Positions 41,583-49,389 of a stretch of DNA of 64,000 nucleotides are shown here, piece after piece (the first letter of the stretch is position 1; every line of letters begins with the position of its first letter). Both the position numbers and the translations under genes were made by a program. Location of the stretch: assembly GCA_963783945.1 (NCBI GenBank), contig CAWAPS010000019.1:1-64000 (forward strand), read 5' to 3'. Below the pieces are notes generated by a model. It ran no database searches, was not told where the DNA came from, and saw only the letters and a program-made list of their open reading frames with translations. This stretch comes from CAWAPS01 sp963783945. GTDB taxonomy: Bacteria; Actinomycetota; Acidimicrobiia; Acidimicrobiales; Palsa-688.

Positions 41583-42793
41583 GGCAGAACCAGGTGGCTG
41601 TCGCCGAACTCGTGCCAAAGGTAACCCTGAGCCAGGGCTTCAGAGTACGACGCCGCCACCAGGTCCGGGCCGGCGATGGCTTCGAGCAGGGCCAGGTGTG
41701 AAGCTCCAGGCTCGTGCCAGCCCGTCACCAGGCCGTCGATGGCCCGGACGGGCCGGTCGGGGCCGATGACCACCTCGGTCCATCCCTCGCCCGGATGTAC
41801 CGTCCCGTCCGCTTCGGAAACCGTCTCGATGGCCCGGACAGCCGTGGTCCCGATGGCGATCACCCGCCCGCCGGCCCGCCGGGCCGTGTTGATCTGGGCG
41901 GCCGTAGTGGCCGGCACCCGGTACCACTCGGGAGCCGGCGGCTCGTGGCTCTCGAGTGACGACACCCCGCAGTGGAGGACGAACGGCACGATAGTGACCC
42001 CTTTTGCCACCAGGCGGGTCGTGACCTCGGTGCTGAACGGGCGGGCCGCGCTTGGCATCTCCGCGCTGCCCGGCGTCTCGGCGAACACGGTCTGGTAGCT
42101 CGAGATCGGCCAGGGCCGAGGAACGTAGGAATACCGGATGGGACGGCCGTGACGGGCCAGGTAGGGGAGAAGGGGCTCGGGCAGCTCGACCGCGGCGACC
42201 CACAAGCGGGGCCGGTCGCCGGCGGAGAGAGGCATCCGGAGCTCCACCCTGCCACCGCTCGGAAGATGCGCCGTCAGGCCGGGTTCGGCGTCCAGCCACG
42301 GCGTAGTGGCAGCCAGGGAGCCGTCTCGGTCGGTTGCTGGGGGCCGATGGCGGAGCTCGACCAGCCACAGGCCTCCGGGGAGATGCCCTGACATGTGCAC
42401 GGCCGCCGGCTGGCCTGCAGCTGTGGTAGCGGGCACGGCCGCCGGCAGGGTGGCCGACGTGTTGACGGCCACCACATCGCCTGGTTGGAGGATCGCCGGT
42501 AGGTCCGAGAAATAGTGGTGATGGAGTTCGCCGCTGGAGCGGCGGGCCACCATGAGGCGCACGCCGTCCCGACGGAGTCCCCGAGCTTCCGGTGGCTCGG
42601 AGGCCTCGAGCTCGGGGGCCAGCACGAAAGAAAGAGGATCGAAGAAGCTGTCGGCGCCGGGCCGGCGACTCGCCGGCGGGCGGCCGTGGGCCGCGGGCCG
42701 ATCCGGCGAGAGTGCGGGCCCGTTGGCCCGGGCTGGTCCGGCGCCCCGGCCGGCGGCCGGTCCGGCGCCGGCACCAGTGGCGACCGGGGTCAT
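41579..42793 (-). CDS. QueA-like SAM:ribosyltransferase-isomerase, divergent
   Basis: The 404-residue protein resembles QueA, which transfers ribosyl from S-adenosylmethionine to preQ1 in tRNA. Similarities are LQPGDVVAVNTSATLPA (QueA: PGDLLVFNDTRVIPA), YQTVFAETPGSAEMPSA, WYRVPATTAAQINTARRAGG and VIAIGTTAVRAIETV. Key differences are NTSAT in place of NDTRV and SAARPFS in place of the TAGLHF loop with its His. The N-terminal ~48 residues are a low-complexity extension. No other queuosine gene (queC, D, E, F, tgt) is nearby, so a different acceptor is possible. The ATG start overlaps the SDR stop by 4 bp. Confidence 0.8.
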   Translation of the reverse strand: MTPVATGAGAGPAAGRGAGPARANGPALSPDRPAAHGRPPASRRPGADSFFDPLSFVLAPELEASEPPEARGLRRDGVRLMVARRSSGELHHHYFSDLPAILQPGDVVAVNTSATLPAAVPATTAAGQPAAVHMSGHLPGGLWLVELRHRPPATDRDGSLAATTPWLDAEPGLTAHLPSGGRVELRMPLSAGDRPRLWVAAVELPEPLLPYLARHGRPIRYSYVPRPWPISSYQTVFAETPGSAEMPSAARPFSTEVTTRLVAKGVTIVPFVLHCGVSSLESHEPPAPEWYRVPATTAAQINTARRAGGRVIAIGTTAVRAIETVSEADGTVHPGEGWTEVVIGPDRPVRAIDGLVTGWHEPGASHLALLEAIAGPDLVAASYSEALAQGYLWHEFGDSHLVLP

Positions 42794-43560
42794 GGCGCGC
42801 TCCCCGCGTCAACCGTTTCGACTTCGGCGAGGCGCACCCGGGAGGACGGCAGCTCGCTGTCGATGAGCGACAGAAAGGCAGGGACCACGCTCTCCGGTTC
42901 CGGGCGATCGGAGATGTCCTCGCCCGGAAAGGCGTCTTGATGCATCTGGGTGCGCAGATCTCCTGGATCGACAGCCCACACCGACCAGCCTGGTTCTTCG
43001 GCGGCTAACACCGCGCTCAGCTGGTCCAGGGCAGCCTTCGATGCCCCGTACCCACCCCAACCCGGATAGCCTTCCACCGAAGCGTCCGACGTGATGTTCA
43101 CAATGCGGGGCCGGCGGGCCCGCCGCAGGACAGGTGTCGCCGCCTGAATCAACAGGAGAGGACCTATCAGGTTGGTCTCGACCGTCTCCCTAAGTCCGTT
43201 TGGTGGATACGTGGCCAAAAGGGGGAGGGGGCTCGGGCCTAGAGAGCTGGCGTTGTTGACCACCAGCTCCAGATCGCCGAGCTGCTCCGCTGCATCGACG
43301 AGGGCGGTGGCGTGTGCCGGGTCGGTGACGTCGCCGGCGATGGCCCGCACTCGGGGCCGTGAGTCCAGAGTGGCGGGCGAGGTTCCGTGCTCCGAGCCGC
43401 CCGCACTCGCATCCGCCCGCGCCTGGAGATCGGTTGCGACCCGAGACAGGGCGTCGGCTCCTCGGGCATCGACGACGACCGACCAGCCCCGCTCGACCAA
43501 TCCTTTTGCCAACGCCGCGCCCAGCCCTCTGGACGCTCCGGTCACGATTGCCGTGGGCAT
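42790..43560 (-). CDS. Short-chain dehydrogenase/reductase
   Basis: This is a 256-residue classical SDR oxidoreductase. The cofactor motif TGASRGLG is at residues 7-14, and NNASSLG replaces the usual NNAG. The catalytic Ser lies in NITSDAS, and YGASK carries Tyr and Lys. Residue DAR after beta-2 fits either cofactor. ATG at 43560 was chosen over 43587 because GAGGAGGGA lies 4-5 nt upstream. It is the first gene of the operon and the substrate is unknown. Confidence 0.88.
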   Translation of the reverse strand: MPTAIVTGASRGLGAALAKGLVERGWSVVVDARGADALSRVATDLQARADASAGGSEHGTSPATLDSRPRVRAIAGDVTDPAHATALVDAAEQLGDLELVVNNASSLGPSPLPLLATYPPNGLRETVETNLIGPLLLIQAATPVLRRARRPRIVNITSDASVEGYPGWGGYGASKAALDQLSAVLAAEEPGWSVWAVDPGDLRTQMHQDAFPGEDISDRPEPESVVPAFLSLIDSELPSSRVRLAEVETVDAGSAP

Positions 43561-43590
43561 GACTTCCCTCCTCTGTGAGGTCTCCATCTC

Positions 43591-43614
43591 AATATAGATA
43601 GGGTTTCCTATCTA
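43591..43614 (-). promoter_or_regulatory. Palindromic operator and -10 of the SDR operon
   Basis: A perfect dyad TAGATAGG-GTTT-CCTATCTA occupies 43595-43614. It overlaps TATATT (43591-43596, minus strand), a plausible -10 for the SDR gene starting at 43560. A bound regulator here would block transcription. The SufR-like protein of the same operon is the obvious candidate (inference). Confidence 0.6.
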
Positions 43615-43894
43615 AATCCCGGAGTCAAGGCAAACATTCCCGGGTGGGAGGAAATCTCCCGGACGTTCCGGGCCTTGTTCCTCCGGCTCTTGCGGGGAAG
43701 GCGGGCGTCCAAGGTCCGACCGCTGACCCGGCGCGACGGCATCCGACCACCATGCCAAGCCGGGGGAAGGGGGCTGGTCACCATCAAGTTCCCGTTCGAG
43801 CGGGACGGAACCGAGGATCACTTAATTCCGGATAATCACAGTTATCCGTAAATTATCGGGCAGAACTCCGGACTGGTGCATCGATGCCCGGCGG
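43615..43894. other. Intergenic region with AT-rich dyad
   Basis: No gene is recognised here. At 43829-43848 the dyad CGGATAA-TCACAG-TTATCCG sits in the most AT-rich stretch of this area (about 43820-43857). It lies about 47 bp after the YciI stop codon. Confidence 0.5.
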
Positions 43895-44188
43895 TCAGGT
43901 TGGGAGGCCGCTATCGCCGCCGACAACCACCTTCCAGTGACGTACGTACCACCTGGTCACCAGGCCCGCCGCAACATAAGGGTCGTCGCGCCCAAAGCGC
44001 TCCGCCACCTCAGGCGAGTCGCCTCTGAACACCAGAACTGCGCCGTCGGCCGGGTCAGCCAAGGCGCCGGCGAGGAGCAACTCACCCCTGGCGTGGGCTT
44101 CCTGGGCCCGGGCCAGATGGAGATCCCGCCATTCGCCGCGACGCTCCAGGTAGTCGTCTACGACCTCATAGAACAACAGCCAGTACAC
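43895..44188 (-). CDS. YciI-family protein
   Basis: The 97-residue protein matches the YciI/YCII fold, a small ferredoxin-like dimer. Features are FYEVVDDYLERRGEWRDLHL (with the conserved His), GELLLAGALADPADGAVLVF and DPYVAAGLVTRWYVRHW. Members are putative enzymes or stress proteins, mostly uncharacterised. The GTG start has GAGGCG upstream. It is the last of a three-gene minus-strand set with the small basic protein and the hydrolase. Confidence 0.85.
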   Translation of the reverse strand: MYWLLFYEVVDDYLERRGEWRDLHLARAQEAHARGELLLAGALADPADGAVLVFRGDSPEVAERFGRDDPYVAAGLVTRWYVRHWKVVVGGDSGLPT

Positions 44189-44204
44189 CGTCGGGGTGGG
44201 CGCC

Positions 44205-44330
44205 TCAGGTCAGGGCGACGGGACCTTTGCGCTCGGCGGCCTTGGCTTCGCGCTTGCGGAGGTCTCGGGCCTTCTTGCTCCGGATCCGGTCGTGCTTCCA
44301 TCTGACAGTTGAACGTGCGCCTCGGCCCAT
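44205..44330 (-). CDS. Small basic protein (41 residues)
   Basis: The ORF starts MGRGARSTVRWKHDRIRSKK and is strongly basic, with about one third Arg or Lys. It sits 11 bp after the hydrolase stop and 16 bp before the YciI start, so it is likely part of the same transcript. The composition resembles small ribosome- or RNA-associated proteins. No family is recognised with certainty. Confidence 0.6.
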   Translation of the reverse strand: MGRGARSTVRWKHDRIRSKKARDLRKREAKAAERKGPVALT

Positions 44331-44341
44331 AGCGCCGCAGG

Positions 44342-45022
44342 CTATCCGCGGAGGAAGCCCAGCGCGGCGTCGATAAAGCGAAAGTCCTTGGGCAGCCCGA
44401 AGTGGTCGGCGCCCGATACCGACACCAAGCGGGCCTGCGGCAGGGCCGCCACCAGGCGGTCGGCGGGCCCAGCGAAGTCCCGGTCGCCGAGGACGATGAG
44501 TACGGGCACGTCGGCGCCGGCCAGTTCCTCTTCGGTGAGGGGGTGCGGCGGCCGGCGCATGCACGCGGCCAGGGCCGCCGAGTCGTTGCCTGGTGCCTGG
44601 GCAAAGCGGGCGAAGGCACCGGCTGATGGCGGATCCCCACCGTCAGGCTGGCCCGCTTCGATGGCGCGGGCGACCGCTTCGGGGTCAGAAGCGCTGAAAA
44701 GGCTGTCGCCGACTCCTCCGACCACGATGCGGCGGAACCGCTCAGGTGACTGCGATGCCAGGCCGAGGAGGAGCCGCCCGCCCAGGCTGAAGCCGATGGC
44801 GTCGACCCGCCCGGCCACCGGCAACGCATCCTGCACGGAGTGTTCGAGGCCGGCATAGGCCTCAGGTTCCGTCGGCTTCTCGGAGTTCCCGTGGCCGAGC
44901 AAGTCCATCCCGATGACGACGCGCCCCTCCTCCTCGAGGAGGTCCACCCATCCAGGTTCTCGCCAATTGCGTTCGAACGACGACGCGAAACCATGAACCA
45001 GGAGCACGGGTTCGTCGGCCAT
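44342..45022 (-). CDS. Alpha/beta-hydrolase
   Basis: This 226-residue serine hydrolase has the oxyanion region LLVHGFASS near residue 9 and MDLLGHGNSEKP. The nucleophile elbow is GFSLGG, the acid lies in LGDRDFAGP and the catalytic His in GADHFGLP. The substrate is unknown. ATG at 45022 gives the canonical short N-terminus and has TAATCT 8 nt upstream. The frame is open to 45295, but that overlaps the divergent gene. Confidence 0.85.
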   Translation of the reverse strand: MADEPVLLVHGFASSFERNWREPGWVDLLEEEGRVVIGMDLLGHGNSEKPTEPEAYAGLEHSVQDALPVAGRVDAIGFSLGGRLLLGLASQSPERFRRIVVGGVGDSLFSASDPEAVARAIEAGQPDGGDPPSAGAFARFAQAPGNDSAALAACMRRPPHPLTEEELAGADVPVLIVLGDRDFAGPADRLVAALPQARLVSVSGADHFGLPKDFRFIDAALGFLRG

Positions 45023-45030
45023 AGCCGGCG

Positions 45031-45036
45031 AGATTA
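45031..45036 (-). promoter_or_regulatory. -10 element (TAATCT), hydrolase operon
   Basis: On the minus strand TAATCT ends 8 nt before the ATG at 45022. Confidence 0.4.
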
Positions 45037-45105
45037 TCCGAGTAACCGCCGGTGGGAGGGCCGAGCGGGCGCCGGGATCAGATCCTGGGGATGCGGCCAA
45101 GCGGG

Positions 45106-45111
45106 TAGCGT
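45106..45111 (+). promoter_or_regulatory. -10 element (TAGCGT)
   Basis: TAGCGT ends 6 nt before the GTG at 45118. Confidence 0.4.
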
Positions 45112-45117
45112 TGGTAC

Positions 45118-47232
45118 GTGCCCCGGCGAATCGAGATAGAGCTGACGAGTGCCCGACCCGACGGGTCGTGGACATGGCGGGCGGCCGGGGCGCGGGAGCC
45201 GAGGGGCGTGCTCGACGGATCGCTCCTCCACGACGCGGCCAAGCCGGGCGACGTCCTGAAGGCCGAGGCAGATTTCGAGCTGGAGGGCATAACAATCGTG
45301 TCGGTCGTGGCTCCCAAAACCGACAACCGCCCCGAAGCTCAGCGGATCGAGATCATCGGATCGGGCCGGCCGGAAGGACCTCCGGTAACGGCCCAGCTGG
45401 CCGGCAGATCTGACCGCCGGCCCGGCGATCGCCGGCGGGACCGCGACGATGGGCGGCCCCGACCGGATCGGGCCGGCGGCCGGCCTCCCTCCGGGCGCGA
45501 CGGTGGCCGTCCCCGCCGGGACGGCGGGCCCCCCAGGTCCAACGAACGCGATGATGCGAGTGCGGGAGCGGACTCGGCGGTCCCTTCCCCCGCGACGAGG
45601 GTGGCGGTGCCGGCCACTCCGAGCGGGCCGGCCAGGACCGGCGCGAACGGTCCCCGAGAGGACGAACCGAGCGGCCCCGGGCCGAGCGACCCGGAGGCGA
45701 GCGACCCGGAGGCGAGCGACCGGCTGGACGCGGCCGGCCGGCTCGGCGCGACGATCACGAATCAGAAGCGGGTCGCGGCGGGCGGGACCGCCGGCCGTCG
45801 CACGAGCAGTCTGTGGAACGGGCCGGCGCCGGTCCAGATCGCCGGAGGGCGCGGCGGCTGAACCCGGGCTCGACCCACCGGCAAGCCGTGATGGATTCGC
45901 TACCCCCGGAGCAGCAGGCGGTCGCCGAGCAGGTTCTCAGGGGCGGAATCCCGGCGGTGCGCACGGCCCTGCACCTCGAACGCGAGAAGGCCGCCTCTGA
46001 AGGGCGACCGGCGCCGAACTCGGACCAGTTGATCACCATGGCCGAAGAGCTTCTGCCCCGGCTGAAGGCGGCCGAATGGCGGGACCGGGCCGAGGCGGCG
46101 GCGGCTGACGCCGACGGGATATCTCTGCGCGACCTGCGAGCAGTAGTCACGGGCGCTGATGTGGCCCGCGACGACGAAACCCGTGCCCTCGGAGCCCAGT
46201 TGCGCGAGGCGCTCGAGCGCCGGGTGACCGCGCTTCACCAGGAGTGGGCGGCGGAGATCATCGCCCACCTCGACGACAACCGATTGGTCCGGGCCATCCG
46301 CCTGAGCTCCAGGCCCCCCGATCCGGCTGCCCGCCTCGACGCCGAGCTGAGCCAGCGCCTTGCCGACGCGGCGGGCCGGGCCATGTCCCCGGAGACTTCA
46401 GCCGAGCGCTGGGCGTCACTTCTGGAGGCGGTCGCTGCCTCCCCGATCCGCCGCAACGTGCAACCGGTCGGGCTCCCGGCCGACGCACCGGCCGAACTCA
46501 AGCGGGCCGCTCATCAGCAATCCGGGAGCATTCCGGCCCTGGCCAAACTGCTCGGGGTGACCATTCCGCCGCCTCCCCGACCGTCTGCTGCTCCGCGCCG
46601 GAGGATCGACCAGCCGGGGCCGAGACCGCGCCGCGAGCCCGGGCCGCCGCCGGCGCCGGTTGCCCCGGCAGGCGAGGAGAGTGGTGCCTCCGCCGAGGGG
46701 AGTCAGAGCACGCCCGCCGCGGAGGAGCCAGCCCCGATCCCCGCCGGTGAGGCGAGGGCAGAGTCCGCTGTTGAGGCGAGGGCGGAACCGTCCGGCGAAG
46801 TGATGGCCGAACCGGCTGTTGAAGTGATTGCCGAACCCGCCGATGAGGCGATTGCCGAACCCGCCGATGAGGCGATGGCCGAACCCGCCGATGAGGCGAT
46901 TGCCGAACCGGCCGGCGAAGTGATGGCCGAACCCGCCGGCGAAGTGATTGCCGAACCGGCCGGCGAAGTGATGGCCGAACCGGCCGGCGAAGTGATTGCC
47001 GAACCCGCCGATGAGGCGATTGCCGAACCCGCCGGCGAAGTGATTGGAACCCGCCGGCGAAGTGATTGCCGAACCCGCCGATGAGGCGATTGCCGAACCC
47101 GCCGATGAGGCGATTGCCGAACCCGCCGATGAGGCGATTGCCGAACCCGCCGATGAGGCGAGGGCCGAAGCAGAATCGGAGCCTGCGCCGGAGCCGCAGC
47201 CGCATCCGGAGCCCGAGGGGTCCGTCAACTGA
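45118..47232 (+). pseudogene. Unknown conserved protein with repeat tail, broken by two frameshifts
   Basis: I read this as one gene in three frames. Part 1 (from GTG 45118) is a compact domain, RRIEIELTSARPDGSWTW to about residue 85, followed by an Arg/Asp/Gly-rich linker. Part 2 continues in the -1 frame. It has the helical core LPPEQQAVAEQVLRGGIPAV, LLPRLKAAEWRDRAEAAAAD and VRAIRLSSRPP, then a Pro/Glu-rich tail. The switch must fall between the part-2 frame's stop at 45552 and the part-1 stop at 45861. Part 3 begins where two bases are missing at 47046, inside a 24-bp repeat, and ends at 47232. The two shifts cancel, so one 1-nt and one 2-nt insertion restore a single ~705-residue protein. 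The function is unknown. Confidence 0.6.
46806..47163 (+). repeat. 24-bp tandem repeat, 15 copies
   Basis: Units of the type GCCGAACCCGCCGATGAGGC plus four bases encode AEPA(D/G)E(A/V)(I/M). The array length is 358 bp, which is 15 x 24 minus 2. The missing two bases are in the eleventh unit, at 47046, and shift the frame. Confidence 0.9.
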
Positions 47233-47632
47233 ACGTCGACAGGATCCCGTGATCGTGGAGAAACTCGGCCAACCCTTCGACTAGCGACAACTCGGCCACG
47301 TCGTAGAGCGGTACCCAGGCTGCCTCTGCCGCGTCGTCTCCCGCCCGGGGCTCGACGTCGCCGAGGATGGTGACCCGGAAGTCGAAGATCACGAAGTGAT
47401 AGCCGGGGCCCATCCGCTCGACCCAGCCGACCAGCTCCTCGCAGACGGCTTCCAATCCGGTTTCCTCGAGCAGCTCGCGCACGACGGCCTCGGCCATGGC
47501 CTCCCCGCCCTCGACCCGTCCACCCGGGACCGACCACAGCCCCTGGCCCGGGCCCCGGCCCCGGCGGATCAGGAGTATCTGGTCGCCGGCCACGGCGATG
47601 GCCCCGACGCAGAGCTCCGGCCGCTCAGTCAT
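47225..47632 (-). CDS. Nudix hydrolase (MutT-like)
   Basis: This 135-residue Nudix protein carries the full box GGRVEGGE...RELLEETGL in the standard spacing. It is preceded by LLIRRGRGPGQGLWSVPGG. The substrate is probably a nucleoside diphosphate derivative. ATG at 47632 begins MTERPEL and overlaps the GNAT stop by 8 bp. Its 3' end overlaps the convergent frameshifted gene by 8 bp. Confidence 0.88.
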   Translation of the reverse strand: MTERPELCVGAIAVAGDQILLIRRGRGPGQGLWSVPGGRVEGGEAMAEAVVRELLEETGLEAVCEELVGWVERMGPGYHFVIFDFRVTILGDVEPRAGDDAAEAAWVPLYDVAELSLVEGLAEFLHDHGILSTFS

Positions 47633-48122
47633 CGGTCCCCGGTGCCGGCTCCGCTCCGACCCTGGCAACAGGGTGGTGCATGACGAGCAGGCGGGCCAGG
47701 AATCCCTGCCCTTCGAAGAAGGCCTTGGCCGTGCGATTTCCCGGGAGCGCCGGAGCGTCCACGCCTACACATCCCCTGCTCTGAGCCCACTCCAGCACCA
47801 GCTCCAGGATGGTCTCGGCCACCCCAACCTGGCGGGCGTTCGGCTCGACGAAGATCACGTCGATGCGGCCCAGCGGCTCGCGCCGGGCCCGGTCGCACGT
47901 CGCGGCGGCAAATCCGACGGGAACATCATCTATGAGGCCGACGACCAGAAGACTGTCGGGGTCGTCCAGCGCCGCCTGGAGCGTCGCCCGCAGATCTGAG
48001 CGGACCAGGCTGCCCGCCAGGAGCAATCCGCCTCGCTGGCCGTCGAGCTCCGCCACCGCGTTCTCCCATAGGTCGGCGAGATCCATCACGTCGGCTCTGG
48101 TCGCGGGGCGAGCGTGCTCCAC
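47625..48122 (-). CDS. GNAT-family N-acetyltransferase
   Basis: The 165-residue protein has a GNAT fold: ATRADVMDLADLWENAVAEL, GFAAATCDR, RIDVIFVEPNARQVGVAETI (acetyl-CoA loop) and FFEGQGFLARLLVMHHP. The loop reads RQVGVAE, a relaxed form of the Q/RxxGxG/A motif. GTG at 48122 was chosen because the frame upstream is shadow of the repeat protein. The substrate is unknown. Confidence 0.82.
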   Translation of the reverse strand: MEHARPATRADVMDLADLWENAVAELDGQRGGLLLAGSLVRSDLRATLQAALDDPDSLLVVGLIDDVPVGFAAATCDRARREPLGRIDVIFVEPNARQVGVAETILELVLEWAQSRGCVGVDAPALPGNRTAKAFFEGQGFLARLLVMHHPVARVGAEPAPGTDD

Positions 48123-48138
48123 CTGGGTCGTAGCCGGT

Positions 48139-48840
48139 TCAGTCGGAGAGGAGCTGGTTGACCCGGGTGAGCACCGTGCGCCGGGCCCGGTGAGCCGTCT
48201 CGTAAGCGCCCACGGCGACCAGCTCCTCGCTGGAGAGGCCGGCGAGCCGCTGCACCACCTGGGAAGCCGAAAGGGAGTCGTAGCCGGGGATGCCGAGCCG
48301 GGCGGCGGCAGGAACGGGCATGGCGGCCAGATCGAGGGCGTCGGCCGGGCCCGGCGCGTTCGCAGCAGGCCCGCGGCCCGAGCCAGGACGGCCGGCCGGG
48401 GGGAGCAGGGACTCGCCCCGGTCACGGCCGAGCGGCTCGCTCAGCCGGGTATCGGAGGGCTCGCCCCGCTCACCGCCAGCCGGTTCGGCCGGCCGGGTAT
48501 CGGAGGGCTCGCCCCGCTCACCGCCAGGCGGTTCGCTCAGCCGGGTATCGGAGGGCTCGCCCCGCTCACCGCCGATCGGTTCGCTCAGCCGGGTATCGGA
48601 GGGCTCGCCCCGCTCACCGCCACCCGGGCCGCCCTGGCGGAAACGGCGGTCAAGCTCCTTTCTGCCCTGAGTCACCACGAAGTGGCCGATGACCTTGGCG
48701 GTGGTGATCTGCCCGCCGACCCTCGAGCGGCCTTTGGCCGCCAGCTTCGGAATCTCCTCGGCGGCGGTGAACGCCAGACCCACCGGCACGTACACAAACA
48801 GGTCCAGGGCCGACTCCAGCGGACTGCGAGGTTCGGTCAC
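48139..48840 (-). CDS. Unknown protein with four 16-residue repeats
   Basis: The 233-residue protein has an N-terminal hydrophobic/helical part (LESALDLFVYVPVGLAFTAA) and a repeat region at residues 74-137 with GGERGEPSDTRLSEP units. The C-terminal helical domain contains GYDSLSASQVVQRLAGLSSE and AYETAHRARRTVLTRVNQLL. The two ends look conserved, and the repeats look like an expanded linker. GTG at 48840 starts VTEPRSPLES. No function is recognised. Confidence 0.7.
   Translation of the reverse strand: MTEPRSPLESALDLFVYVPVGLAFTAAEEIPKLAAKGRSRVGGQITTAKVIGHFVVTQGRKELDRRFRQGGPGGGERGEPSDTRLSEPIGGERGEPSDTRLSEPPGGERGEPSDTRPAEPAGGERGEPSDTRLSEPLGRDRGESLLPPAGRPGSGRGPAANAPGPADALDLAAMPVPAAARLGIPGYDSLSASQVVQRLAGLSSEELVAVGAYETAHRARRTVLTRVNQLLSD
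48430..48621 (-). repeat. 48-bp tandem repeat, 4 copies
   Basis: Four in-frame 48-bp units contain the core GGTATCGGAGGGCTCGCCCC (plus-strand reading). They encode the 16-residue repeats of the unknown protein. Confidence 0.85.
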
Positions 48841-48912
48841 GCCCCGATCCTGCCCCCGCTCGTGGCCCTGGGCCAAGTCACCGGCACCCTGCCGCGGTCG
48901 TTCCGTCGACGG

Positions 48913-49389
48913 TTAGACACAGTCCCGGCACAGCATGTGGTTGGCGTCGGCCAGCTGGCTTGGGTGCTTGACCAGGAAACACGATTGGCACACGAATTCG
49001 CCGGGCTGCTTGGGCAGTACCCGTAACGGGCTGTCTCCCCGCTCGTCGACGTCCGCCGCGTCCTCGTCCTCGTCCTCGTCCTCTTCGTCATCGACGACGA
49101 CCAGACGCTCTTTGAGGATCACGTCCAGGCTGGCTTCGACGTCGTCGCTGTCCTCGTCGTCCTCCTCTTCCTCGTACTCCTCGTCCTCCCGGCCGGTCGG
49201 CTTGAGCGGAACGTCTTCGGCTGTGTTCTCTTCGAGATCCTCGTCTGCGTCTTCGATGCCTTCGACGTCCTCGTCGTCCTCTTCCAGGTCGTCGAGGTCG
49301 TCGAGATCGTCGAGGTCCTCCTCATCGAGGTCCTCGGGCATTTCCTCGTCCTCTTCGAGCAGCTCTTCGTCCAAGTCGTCAGTCGGCAT
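48913..49389 (-). CDS. DUF4193-type acidic zinc-ribbon protein
   Basis: The 158-residue protein is extremely acidic over residues 1-115, with long Asp/Glu runs. It ends in a conserved zinc-ribbon region, SPLRVLPKQPGEFVCQSCF then VKHPSQLADANHMLCRDC. That C-terminus matches DUF4193, a small actinobacterial family. The acidic part is much longer than in typical members (~100 residues in all). TCCTTC on the plus strand (49399-49404) gives GAAGGA as the ribosome-binding site of the ATG. The function is unknown. Confidence 0.82.
   Translation of the reverse strand: MPTDDLDEELLEEDEEMPEDLDEEDLDDLDDLDDLEEDDEDVEGIEDADEDLEENTAEDVPLKPTGREDEEYEEEEDDEDSDDVEASLDVILKERLVVVDDEEDEDEDEDAADVDERGDSPLRVLPKQPGEFVCQSCFLVKHPSQLADANHMLCRDCV

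Noticed and set aside
46416..47537. Long minus-strand open frame with FGNRLIGG-type repeats
   Set aside because: It is the antisense image of the 24-bp repeats and of a conserved plus-strand domain. Its repeats mirror the coding repeats exactly.
48430..48621. CRISPR-like 48-bp repeats
   Set aside because: Repeats are adjacent with no spacers and lie within a coding frame.
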